From contig JABAAT010000031.1 of NCBI GenBank assembly GCA_014238615.1, positions 1 through 47,568 on the forward strand: 47,568 nt of DNA, in the 5' to 3' direction. Every line of letters starts with the position of its first letter. Positions within the stretch are counted from its first letter, which is position 1. Of this stretch, positions 1-7,432 are shown piece after piece. This DNA comes from Gammaproteobacteria bacterium. GTDB taxonomy: Bacteria; Pseudomonadota; Gammaproteobacteria; Porifericomitales; Porifericomitaceae. The notes below the pieces were generated by a model. The model searched no databases and was not told where the DNA came from. It saw only the letters and a list, made by a program, of their open reading frames with translations. The translations under genes and the position numbers were made by a program.

Positions 1-827
1 AACTTGAGCGTCATGCGATCGCTTTCGCCGATGGCCAGGTACTGATCGCGATCCTGGTCCTGCAGGCGCAGGGTCGGCGGCAGGGTCCACACGCCCTCGG
101 GGTGGCGCCGTGTATCGCGCGGGTTGGCGTTGAACTCGGCGCGCTCCAGCAGTTGAAAGCCCGCCTGTTCCGCGATGCCGACCAGGTAAGCTTCCGTCAC
201 ATAGCCCTGGCTCGCGCTCTCCCTGACCTCGGACCCGGGTGCGGCGCGATGCTGCACCACCCCCAGGATGCCACCCGGTCGCAGCACCCGGTAGAACTCC
301 TGGTAAACCTTGCGCTCCACACGGCCGTAGTGGATCCAATTGTGCGTGTTGCGGAAGGTCACCACCATGTCCGTTTCGGCGTCCGGCATTTCTTTCAGGT
401 AGCCGGGCCGCTGGAAATTGATGACGCGCACCCGGTCATAAATGTCAGGTGCGGATGCCATTTTTAGGACGTACCTGTCGTGGACCCTGGCCAGGGCACG
501 GTTGGAATAATCCGACCCGAAACTGGCCACGGTGAGCTTGCCGTGCTCCCGCAGCAGGGGCGCAAGGATCTCGGTGTACCAGCCGCCGCCTGGGAGGATC
601 TCCAGAACCCGCATATCGGGACGCAGGCCGAAGAAGGCCAAGGTCCTGCCCGGATGCCGGTAACGGTCGCGGGCCGTGTTCGCCGGGTCGCGGTGCGGCC
701 CGCCGATGGCTTGCTCCAGGGCCGCTGCCAGCTCCGGGCGCGGCGCCTGGACCTGGGCGCCGGCGCCGCCCGCCGCCGCGCCAAGCAGCAACAGCACGGA
801 AAGCCGAAACAGGCGTTCCTTAATCAC
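1..827 (-). CDS. Secreted class I SAM-dependent methyltransferase-like protein (partial, C-terminus outside window)
   Basis: Reading leftward from a GTG at 827, about 275 codons stay open to the window edge, so the stop is not seen. The product begins MIKERLFRLSVLLLLGAAGG, a typical Sec signal peptide. A Rossmann methyltransferase core follows: MRVLEILPGGGWYTEILAPL is motif I, and YRVLRPGGILGVVQH is the usual post-core strand. Exported methyltransferase-fold proteins with this layout (COG4798 type) are known but their substrates are not. The GTG overlaps the stop of the upstream FmdB-like gene by 8 nt, so the two are probably translationally coupled. An in-frame TTG lies one codon earlier. 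Fold confident; substrate unknown. Confidence 0.8.
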   Translation of the reverse strand, partial: MIKERLFRLSVLLLLGAAAGGAGAQVQAPRPELAAALEQAIGGPHRDPANTARDRYRHPGRTLAFFGLRPDMRVLEILPGGGWYTEILAPLLREHGKLTVASFGSDYSNRALARVHDRYVLKMASAPDIYDRVRVINFQRPGYLKEMPDAETDMVVTFRNTHNWIHYGRVERKVYQEFYRVLRPGGILGVVQHRAAPGSEVRESASQGYVTEAYLVGIAEQAGFQLLERAEFNANPRDTRRHPEGVWTLPPTLRLQDQDRDQYLAIGESDRMTLK

Positions 828-1158
828 CAATTTTTTTGTTCAGATGCGGCGCGGTTTCCGGTTTCCCGGCTACGAAATAACGGGCTTCCTTGTCCAGCGC
901 GGTGACATTCTCATAGACACCGACATCACGCCGCACCAGCTTGGTGAAGCCCCGCTCTTTTAACTCGCTGTCACCCACGCGCCGGTGCACGACCGGGACG
1001 CTGGGCAGGTACCGCACGGAAGCCTGGGGATCGGTGGGGCCGAGGGAAGTGCCCGAGAGGTAACAGAGCATGCCCCAGTCAGGCACATGCAGATCCATGG
1101 GATGCTGCACGGTGACACGCTGCTTGTTGGCTTCACAGTAATATTCGTAAGTGGGCAT
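820..1158 (-). CDS. FmdB-family small protein lacking the zinc-ribbon cysteine pairs
   Basis: 112 aa from the ATG at 1158. The N-terminus MPTYEYYCEANKQRVTVQHP is the hallmark of FmdB-family zinc-ribbon proteins, which normally carry two CxxC pairs. Here I see only two single cysteines, near residues 8 and 32, so a classical zinc ribbon cannot form. A longer open frame extends upstream to 1380 but lies antisense-in-frame within the TonB receptor gene and shows no family similarity, so it was not used. The gene starts 13 nt after the receptor stop and overlaps the downstream methyltransferase start by 8 nt, so the three look like one transcript. Function unknown; the family name comes from a formamidase operon and is not a functional assignment. 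Confidence 0.75.
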   Translation of the reverse strand: MPTYEYYCEANKQRVTVQHPMDLHVPDWGMLCYLSGTSLGPTDPQASVRYLPSVPVVHRRVGDSELKERGFTKLVRRDVGVYENVTALDKEARYFVAGKPETAPHLNKKIGD

Positions 1159-1171
1159 GTACGGAGTTGCT

Positions 1172-3565
1172 CTAGAAAGACAAACTGATACCCGCAAAGA
1201 CGGCGCGCGGCGCGCCCGGGGAAAGAAAACGCGGATCACTGTAACCGCTGAACCTGTCGATGCCCCGTGGAGCAGGGTCACCCAGCAGTCCAAAGGACTC
1301 GTAGTTTTTGGACAACACGTTGTCCACCCGGACATGGAAGCGCAGGTCCAGGGCCAGGGTCCTGGGAGAACGCACTTCACCGTAAAAGTTCAGCACGCCG
1401 TAGGAGCCAATCGGTTCCAGTTGATTGCTTTCATCGCCACGCAGCAGCTGGTCGGAGTTGAAGATATAGTCCAGGCCCAACAAGAGCTGCTCATGCGGAT
1501 GCCAGTCCAGGCCGGCTTTGCCGGTGTGGCGCGGTATGCTGGGAATGCGGTTGCCCTTGCCGACCAGGATGCGGCCGTCCGGGCCGGCGTTCGGGTGATG
1601 GGGGCTGAAGGATGGGAAAGTGGTTTCAAAAGTGGCTTCCACGAAGCTGTAGCTTAGATTCAGGTTCAGGTCCAGGGGGCGCAAGGCGTATTCCAGGCCC
1701 GCTTCCAGGCCGAGACGACGGGTATCCCCGACATTACTGAAAAACCCCCGGTTGGAACTCGTGCCCCCGGTCGCCTGGAAGATGATGTCCTGCTTGTTGA
1801 TGAAGCGAAAAGCGCTGAGCCGCCAACGCAGGTCATTCCCCTGGCGGCCGCGTACGCCCGCATCGAAACCCTTGGCCACGACCTGTTCCAGCGGCGGATC
1901 GCTTAGGAAAGAATTGGGCAGGAGGCAGGGGGCTTCGGGGGACGCGCAGGCCAGTTCCACCGGGCTGGGCGCGCGTGCGGACTCGCTGTAGCTGCCGTAG
2001 ATGGAGACCCGGGGATTCGCCTCGATGCTGAAGCCGATGGCCGGGTTAAAGCGCTGGTAGTCATGCATGCCGTTTAAGTCCGGGCGTGCCGTGGTCAGCG
2101 GGTGATTGCCCCCGGTATCGTCCAGGGTAAGGCGCGTGGAGTTGTAGCGCCCGGATAAAGTCACGTGCAACCAGCTGAAAGGGGTCAGCGTGTTGCTGAA
2201 ATAAGCCGACCAGGTGCGGTTCGTGGTCTCCAGCCCCACGCCTTCCCCGGGGATATAGAGTCCCGTACCGACCGTTGTGCGGTCATCAGCCAGCCGGGCA
2301 GCCTCCACCCAGGAGCGGAACTTCGCGTCGCCGTGTTGGTAGGAGCCGCCCACGGTCAAATGGTTGTCCAGCAGGTTTCCATCAAAAAACAGGGAGCCCT
2401 GCAGCGTCCCGCCGAAAGCGGACTGTTCCCGCTCACTGAGATTGTTCAAGGCATCCAGGGCGGCGTCCAGGGAATCGCCGTTCTGATCTTCCAGCGGGTC
2501 ATCCTCATCCTCTTCGCACAGCAAGGCGGCGTCGGGTGCCGGACAGGCTTCATATTCGGTGGAGTCGCCGTTGAAGGAATCGGTACGGGTTTCCCGGTAG
2601 TAGCCGGTGCCCGAGAACTGCGCGAAATCGCTCGCATAGTGCGAGAACTGCAGGTTGGCGTAACGCAGTTCGTTGTCAGTGATATCCGGTGCGGTGAAGA
2701 TCGCCTGCCGGCTTTCGCGCAGCAGCTCCGCCGGGGCCGGCCCGTTCCCTGTCAGTTCCGTGTCGGCGTAGGAAAGACTGAGGTGGATGTCGGTGCGGCC
2801 TTCAGGGTCCCGGAAACTCAGCTTGCCGAAGTAATTCTTGAGCCCGGAGGAAGTCAGGTCACGCCAAGAATCCTCATCCAGGTAGTTCAGGTGCCCGTAG
2901 TAGGCCCACAAATCCCCGTGCATGGCGCTTTCCACCTGTGTCGTCAACTGGCTGTGAGAACCGCCCTGCAGTTCAACGCCGTGCCCGGGATAGTCGAAAC
3001 CATTCTTGGTGGTGAGGGAAATCACCCCACCCAGGGTATTCAGGCCGAACAGCGGATTGGCGCCGCTCACCAGGTCCAGGCTGGCGATGGCTTCCTCCGG
3101 GATCAGGTCCCAGTTCAGGGTGTCGCCGAACACTTCGTTGACGCGCACGCCGTCCTGGTAAACGGACAGGCCCTGCGGCAGGCCCAGCAAAGGCGACAGG
3201 GTGAAGCCGCGGAACTGGATATTGGGCTGGTAGCGGTTGCCCTGGTTTTCCTGGATGTTGACGCCGGGAAGGCGGCGGTTCAGGTAATCCGTGATATCCA
3301 GGCCGTGGCCGACCTCAAGGTCGTCCGCGCTAACCCGTTCCGTGTGAAAAGGCAACTGCGTCTCCGGCAACTCCGCACCCTGGATCGGGGTAATGCCGAT
3401 CACTTCCATCACTGCCGGCCCCTGCTCTTCCCGGGCCTGCTCCTGAGCCTGGACCGACACGCTACACAATAGCGCGAGCAGCGCTCCAGGTAATATCCCT
3501 CTCAGGCCGTCGCCGCGCACGGAGGCCAAGCCGTTACCAGGCTGGAAAGGCAGGATGGTCTTCAT
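1172..3565 (-). CDS. TonB-dependent outer membrane receptor
   Basis: 797 aa. A signal peptide ends near residue 40 (SVSVQA before QEQ). The plug domain covers about residues 75-215, with typical stretches GLDITDYLNRRLPGVNIQEN and NPLFGLNTLGGVISLTTKNG. The rest is a 22-strand beta-barrel pattern ending in phenylalanine (FAGISLSF), the outer-membrane assembly signal. AAGGAG lies just before the ATG. Such receptors import iron chelates, cobalamin, sugars or lanthanide chelates using TonB energy; nothing here identifies the ligand. An acidic loop rich in E and D (around residues 350-375) could face the outside. The link with mtdB upstream makes a metal needed for C1 metabolism a possibility, but that is inference only. 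Confidence 0.93.
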   Translation of the reverse strand: MKTILPFQPGNGLASVRGDGLRGILPGALLALLCSVSVQAQEQAREEQGPAVMEVIGITPIQGAELPETQLPFHTERVSADDLEVGHGLDITDYLNRRLPGVNIQENQGNRYQPNIQFRGFTLSPLLGLPQGLSVYQDGVRVNEVFGDTLNWDLIPEEAIASLDLVSGANPLFGLNTLGGVISLTTKNGFDYPGHGVELQGGSHSQLTTQVESAMHGDLWAYYGHLNYLDEDSWRDLTSSGLKNYFGKLSFRDPEGRTDIHLSLSYADTELTGNGPAPAELLRESRQAIFTAPDITDNELRYANLQFSHYASDFAQFSGTGYYRETRTDSFNGDSTEYEACPAPDAALLCEEDEDDPLEDQNGDSLDAALDALNNLSEREQSAFGGTLQGSLFFDGNLLDNHLTVGGSYQHGDAKFRSWVEAARLADDRTTVGTGLYIPGEGVGLETTNRTWSAYFSNTLTPFSWLHVTLSGRYNSTRLTLDDTGGNHPLTTARPDLNGMHDYQRFNPAIGFSIEANPRVSIYGSYSESARAPSPVELACASPEAPCLLPNSFLSDPPLEQVVAKGFDAGVRGRQGNDLRWRLSAFRFINKQDIIFQATGGTSSNRGFFSNVGDTRRLGLEAGLEYALRPLDLNLNLSYSFVEATFETTFPSFSPHHPNAGPDGRILVGKGNRIPSIPRHTGKAGLDWHPHEQLLLGLDYIFNSDQLLRGDESNQLEPIGSYGVLNFYGEVRSPRTLALDLRFHVRVDNVLSKNYESFGLLGDPAPRGIDRFSGYSDPRFLSPGAPRAVFAGISLSF

Positions 3566-3677
3566 ATTATGAACTCCTTAATCTTCTGGTGCTTGCAAGT
3601 CCAACCATACGACCCTTCACAGGGCGTTTCGTCAGATCCCGGGCAAGGTTCAGCGCAACGAGGCGTTGCGATATCGT

Positions 3678-4802
3678 TCAGGGGGTTGACTCCTGCAGCA
3701 GTTGCTGCAGTTCTTCGAAACGCCGCGGCCATGGCTTTTTTTCAGCTGCTTCCGGTGGCAATTCGGAGATCGCGGCCCGTGCCGCTTGCTGGTCGATGAA
3801 GGAACCGTACACGCCATTGTAGCGGATCCGCCCTTGGACCAGAAGCCTGACATAGCCGACTTCCCGCTCCCATGTATGGCCGGTAATCATTCTCAGCACC
3901 TCGTTTTCATTCAGGGCGCTGATGAATTGCAGCGTGTAGTGCGCGGGGGGGCGTTCCCTGACCCAGTCCGCACGCCGGATGATACTGTCCGGGTGACGGG
4001 TGGGTGCCGCCGCCGTCCTGGACTCCGGGGCCGGGACGGCCTCCGGGGGCGCGGCGGGTGCCGCCGGCGCGGCGGGCTCCGGGGTCGTCGTGAGCTCCGG
4101 GGCTGCAGGCGGCCCCGGCGGCGCCTCGCCGTCCCACTCCAACAACCGCTCCCGGGCTTGCTGTAATCCCTGCTCCGCCGCCCGCCGGTACCAGGAACGC
4201 GCTTCCTCCAGGTCTCGCGGAACGCCGTAAGCGCGTTCGTGGAAAACACCCAGGTTGTATTGGGCCGCGGCGTTGCCTTGGGTCGCGGCGTCCCTGAACC
4301 AACGCAAGGCCTCTTGGTAATCCTGGTCCACGCCTTTACCGAAGGCGTAAAGCACGGCCAGGCTGTATTGGGCCTCGTCCAAACCTTGTGCCGCCGCTTT
4401 CGTGAACCATTCGGCCGCGGTGGCCGGATCCTGACCCACGCTGCGTCCGTAGTAATAGCGCAATCCCAGTTGCTGTTGCAGGTCGGACGCTCCTAACCCG
4501 GCGCCCCGCGTCAGGTAGCGCAGCACCTGCTGTTCGTTGCGGGAAACGCCAAGGCCGCGCTCATACATCGTCACGAGGCGGCGCAGGGCGCGCAGTTCGC
4601 CGCGCTCGGCCAGTTCCGAAAAGATGCTGAGAGCACTTTCGTAGTCACCACCCTGGTAGGCCGCCTCGCCCTCTTCAAAATCCGCGGCGGCGGCAACCCC
4701 TGCTAACAGCGCGGCGCAAAACAACGGCGCCAGCAGGCCCAGGCTTCGCAAAGCCCGCGGTGCCGGGAACGTCGCTTCAGGACATCCGGGAGGTAAGCTC
4801 AT
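3678..4802 (-). CDS. Sel1-repeat protein with C-terminal SPOR domain
   Basis: 374 aa, probably periplasmic or envelope-bound. It has an N-terminal hydrophobic export signal (LGLLAPLFCAALLAGVAAA). About four Sel1-like helical repeats follow at residues 40-220 (for example AAEWFTKAAAQGLDEAQYSL and EARSWYRRAAEQGLQQARE). A proline/alanine-rich linker spans about 225-275. The C-terminal SPOR-like domain of some 75 residues starts at HYTLQFISALNE. SPOR domains bind denuded peptidoglycan glycans; Sel1 repeats mediate protein contacts. The ATG lies inside the mtdB 3' end (26-nt overlap), so expression is probably coupled to mtdB. No enzyme motif is present. Confidence 0.88.
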   Translation of the reverse strand: MSLPPGCPEATFPAPRALRSLGLLAPLFCAALLAGVAAAADFEEGEAAYQGGDYESALSIFSELAERGELRALRRLVTMYERGLGVSRNEQQVLRYLTRGAGLGASDLQQQLGLRYYYGRSVGQDPATAAEWFTKAAAQGLDEAQYSLAVLYAFGKGVDQDYQEALRWFRDAATQGNAAAQYNLGVFHERAYGVPRDLEEARSWYRRAAEQGLQQARERLLEWDGEAPPGPPAAPELTTTPEPAAPAAPAAPPEAVPAPESRTAAAPTRHPDSIIRRADWVRERPPAHYTLQFISALNENEVLRMITGHTWEREVGYVRLLVQGRIRYNGVYGSFIDQQAARAAISELPPEAAEKKPWPRRFEELQQLLQESTP

Positions 4803-5634
4803 AAATGTTCAGTGCGTCCAGCACATGATCGGTGCGCTCAAACAGGTGGGCGATGCAATGTCGATGCAACGCCAGCTTCATGCCGCCGAAACCAATAGCC
4901 CCCCAGGCCTTCTTGCCGTGCCGCTCCCTGGCGCGGTCCTGAATGTCCACGCCTTTCAGGCCGGCCGGTGGAGCGGCGTTGGCGTCCAGCAGGACTTCTA
5001 GTTCCGGGCATACCCGCCAAGCCTCCTCGGCGAGCAGGTTGACTCCGCTCGCCCCCGCGGAAAAGAGTATTTGGAAGCCGGATAACGCCTGGGCACGAGC
5101 CGCGTTGGTGGCCGCTTCGATCGGCGCCGCGTGAATTCCGTAGTGCTTCTCCAACAATTCAGAACAGAGCATCGCTCTCTCCATGCGCCGTGAACTGATG
5201 CTGACCTCGGCCCCCTCGTGCGCCAACATCAAGGCCGCGCGTTGACCGACCGGCCCGGTGCCCGCCATCACCAGGACCCGCTTGCCGGTCAGGCTGGTGG
5301 TGCGTGCCAGGCAGGCCACACCGGCCGCCGCGGTGGTATTGCAGCCATTGCTGTCCAGCATGGCCGAAACCCTGAAGTCAGCGAAAAAATACGACTGAAC
5401 CGCCTCAAATACGGCCATTCCTTTATCCAGGTCACTGCCGCCCACGAAGATGGCCGTGTTGCATTTTTCCTTCGGAGAACGAGTGAAAATGGCGCCTTCC
5501 ACCAGGGCCCGGACGTTTTCCGTGGTCACCCCGGAGTAACCGATGACCTCATCGGCGCCGCCGTCATACCCGACTACGGTGTCAAAAAACGAAGCGTGAG
5601 AGTCGGGGTCAAGTTGTAACAGCAACTTTTTCAT
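4777..5634 (-). CDS. mtdB: NAD(P)-dependent methylene-tetrahydromethanopterin dehydrogenase
   Basis: 285 aa, cytoplasmic. It oxidises methylene-H4MPT to methenyl-H4MPT in the tetrahydromethanopterin-linked formaldehyde oxidation route of methylotrophs. The N-terminus MKKLLLQLDPDSHASFFDTV and the segment NGCNTTAAAGVACLAR are characteristic. A nucleotide-binding loop GTGPVGQRAA sits near residue 140, followed by SSRRMERA, where the MtdA/MtdB family contacts the dinucleotide phosphate. ATG 5634 was chosen because AGGAG precedes it by about 10 nt and homology begins there; the open frame continues upstream to 5931 without family similarity. MtdA and MtdB are paralogues; the local sequence favours MtdB, but cofactor preference was not tested. 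It is divergent from fchA across a 296-bp gap. Confidence 0.87.
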   Translation of the reverse strand: MKKLLLQLDPDSHASFFDTVVGYDGGADEVIGYSGVTTENVRALVEGAIFTRSPKEKCNTAIFVGGSDLDKGMAVFEAVQSYFFADFRVSAMLDSNGCNTTAAAGVACLARTTSLTGKRVLVMAGTGPVGQRAALMLAHEGAEVSISSRRMERAMLCSELLEKHYGIHAAPIEAATNAARAQALSGFQILFSAGASGVNLLAEEAWRVCPELEVLLDANAAPPAGLKGVDIQDRARERHGKKAWGAIGFGGMKLALHRHCIAHLFERTDHVLDALNIYELTSRMS

Positions 5635-5743
5635 AATGGTTGAGTGCTCCTGTCGGGCCCGTTGTGCAGCAGGCAGGTAATCAAAAAGTGATGGTGTCTC
5701 CACCCTCGCTTCGTATCGGGGCGGTCTTTCCATGCCGCACTGG

Positions 5744-5772
5744 TTGACACGCAGTGTCCCAGAGGAAACAAT
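5744..5772 (+). promoter_or_regulatory. Candidate sigma-70 promoter for fchA
   Basis: TTGACA at 5744-5749 and AACAAT at 5767-5772 are separated by 17 nt. The -35 is perfect and the -10 matches 4 of 6. It faces fchA, leaving a leader of roughly 150 nt. On the opposite strand TATAGT (5789-5794) could serve mtdB as a -10, but I see no good -35 for it. Prediction by eye only. Confidence 0.45.
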
Positions 5773-5930
5773 ACCGAGGCGCGATTTTACTATAAGATGA
5801 AATGACTTTCTTCGATCCGCGCCCCATGAACTCCCGGTGGGAAGTCCGCACACCGCAGACCGCGCGCAAACGTGTCTCAGCCCGCATCCCAGGCCACAGT
5901 TCAGGCCATCACCAATGGGGACGACAAGCA

Positions 5931-6557
5931 ATGCAAGAAACCACCTTAAACTCTTTCCTGGAACAGTTGGCGAGCGACAGTCCCACGCCGGGAGGAGGAG
6001 GCGCCGCCGCGCTCATGGGTGCACTGGCGGCCGCCCTGATCGCCATGGTCTGCCGACTGACCATCGGCAAGAAGGACTATGCCGCGGTGGAGCAGGACTG
6101 CCGCCGCATCCTGGAACAGGCCGATCGCTTCCGCGCACGATGCCTGGAGATGATGAGCAAAGATGAAGAGGCTTTTGCCGCGTTCATGGAAGCCTATCGT
6201 ATGCCGCGCGCCGACGAGGCCGAAAAGCTCGCGCGCAAGACGGCCGTGCAGCGCACCCTGCGCCTGGCGACCGAAACCCCCTTGCAATGCGCCGAACTCT
6301 GCTCCGAACTACTCACGTTGAGTCGCGAGATCTCCGAAATCGGCAATCGCAACGTCATCAGCGACGCCGGCGTGGCGCTGTTAGCCGCCTACGGCGGGAT
6401 GCGCTCCGCCGCCTTGAATGTCTATACCAACCTGGGCGGCCTGGAAGACGCCGAGCTCGCGGAGAGCAGTGCGAAGCGCCTGGAGGAATGCCTGCTTTTG
6501 GGTGAGGGATTGGAAGCGGACTACCAGGCGGTGCGGGTGCGCCTGCCCGGCGCCTGA
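5931..6557 (+). CDS. fchA: Methenyl-tetrahydrofolate cyclohydrolase (FTCD-like family)
   Basis: 208 aa, cytoplasmic. It belongs to the formiminotransferase-cyclodeaminase C-terminal family, whose methylotroph members (FchA) interconvert methenyl-H4F and 10-formyl-H4F. Supporting features are DSPTPGGGGAAALMGALAAA at residues 17-36, the family folate-binding loop, and NRNVISDAGVALLAA with SAALNVYTNLGG near residues 135-170. Length fits a stand-alone cyclodeaminase-type enzyme. ATG 5931 was chosen over the upstream in-frame ATG (5802) because GGGGACG precedes it and family similarity starts there. The divergent mtdB supports a one-carbon role rather than histidine degradation. The 3' end overlaps convergent nadC by 37 nt. 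Confidence 0.85.
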   Translation: MQETTLNSFLEQLASDSPTPGGGGAAALMGALAAALIAMVCRLTIGKKDYAAVEQDCRRILEQADRFRARCLEMMSKDEEAFAAFMEAYRMPRADEAEKLARKTAVQRTLRLATETPLQCAELCSELLTLSREISEIGNRNVISDAGVALLAAYGGMRSAALNVYTNLGGLEDAELAESSAKRLEECLLLGEGLEADYQAVRVRLPGA

Positions 6558-7432
6558 GCACCGGCCGGCCGCGCACCGCGCTGCACCGCCGGCTCCATAC
6601 GCAAGGAAAAATCCACCGCCCGCGGGTGCTTGGTCAGGGCGCCGACGGAGATGCGTTGCACACCGCTCGCCGCCAATCCCGGCAGGTTTTTCAGGCTCAC
6701 CGCACCTGAGATTTCCAACACCGCCCGTTTCGCGGCACGGCGCACCGCGGCACGGGCACGGCGCGGGCTGAAATTATCCAACAGGATGGAGCGGGCTCCG
6801 GCCTCCAGGGCCTCTTCCAGTTGCTCCAGGCTCTCCACCTCCACCTGCACCTCCACGCCGCGGCGTGCGGCGCGGCGCAGCAAGGCGCGCAAGCCGCCGC
6901 CCGCCGCCAGGTGATTTTCCTTGAGCAATATCGCATCGTACAGTCCCATGCGGTGATTCGAGCCGCCCCCGCAACGTACCGCATATTTCTGTGCCGAACG
7001 CAACCCGGGCAGGGTCTTGCGTGTATCCAGCAGGCGCACCGCGCCAGCCTGCTTTGCAAGTTGCGCGAAACGGTGTGTGGCGGTTGCGGTGCCGGACAAC
7101 AGCTGCAGGAAATTCAAGGCGGTGCGCTCGCCGCTGAGCAGCGCCCGCGCCGGTCCCCGCAGGCGGCATACGGTCTGTCCGGGGCGCAACGTCGCACCAT
7201 CACGGACCAGCCAGGAGCAGCGCACGGCCGGAGACAACAGGCTGAAACAGCGATCAAACCAGGGCGAGCCGCACAACACGGCCGCTTCGCGGCAGATCAG
7301 GGTGGCGCGCGCCTGGGTGGAGGACGGCACCAGGGCCGCGCTTAAATCGCCGTCGCCCAGGTCTTCCTCCAGCGTCCGGCGTACCTGTTGCTCTAAATCC
7401 TCGGGCGGCGGGCCGGTGGCGGGTGCGCTCAA
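6521..7432 (-). CDS. nadC: Nicotinate-nucleotide pyrophosphorylase (carboxylating)
   Basis: 303 aa from TTG 7432. It converts quinolinate and PRPP to nicotinate mononucleotide in de novo NAD synthesis. Family signatures include GERTALNFLQLLSGTAT, the active-site stretch LLDTRKTLPGLRSAQKYAV, GGGSNHRMGLYDAILLKENH, the metal/PRPP segment EVQVEVES, and LEISGAVSLKNL near the end. TTG is preferred because it forms a 4-nt overlap with the stop of the symporter gene upstream and gives a normal length; an in-frame ATG at 7489 would put 19 more residues inside that gene. It is the last gene of the egtC-egtB-protease-symporter run and converges on fchA. Confidence 0.93.
   Translation of the reverse strand: MSAPATGPPPEDLEQQVRRTLEEDLGDGDLSAALVPSSTQARATLICREAAVLCGSPWFDRCFSLLSPAVRCSWLVRDGATLRPGQTVCRLRGPARALLSGERTALNFLQLLSGTATATHRFAQLAKQAGAVRLLDTRKTLPGLRSAQKYAVRCGGGSNHRMGLYDAILLKENHLAAGGGLRALLRRAARRGVEVQVEVESLEQLEEALEAGARSILLDNFSPRRARAAVRRAAKRAVLEISGAVSLKNLPGLAASGVQRISVGALTKHPRAVDFSLRMEPAVQRGARPAGAQAPGRRTRTAW

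Noticed and set aside
464-784. Arginine-rich minus-strand frame inside the methyltransferase gene
   Set aside because: It is an off-frame shadow; the in-frame reading from GTG 827 gives a signal peptide and methyltransferase motifs.
2165-3472. A 435-codon plus-strand frame opposite the TonB receptor
   Set aside because: It is the antisense shadow of a well-supported receptor gene in GC-rich DNA and shows no family similarity of its own.
3566-3677. TPP or cobalamin riboswitch in the gap before the TonB receptor
   Set aside because: A partial resemblance (CTGAACC-like text) lacks the CTGAGA block and pairing of the TPP element, and no B12 box is visible; 112 bp is also short.
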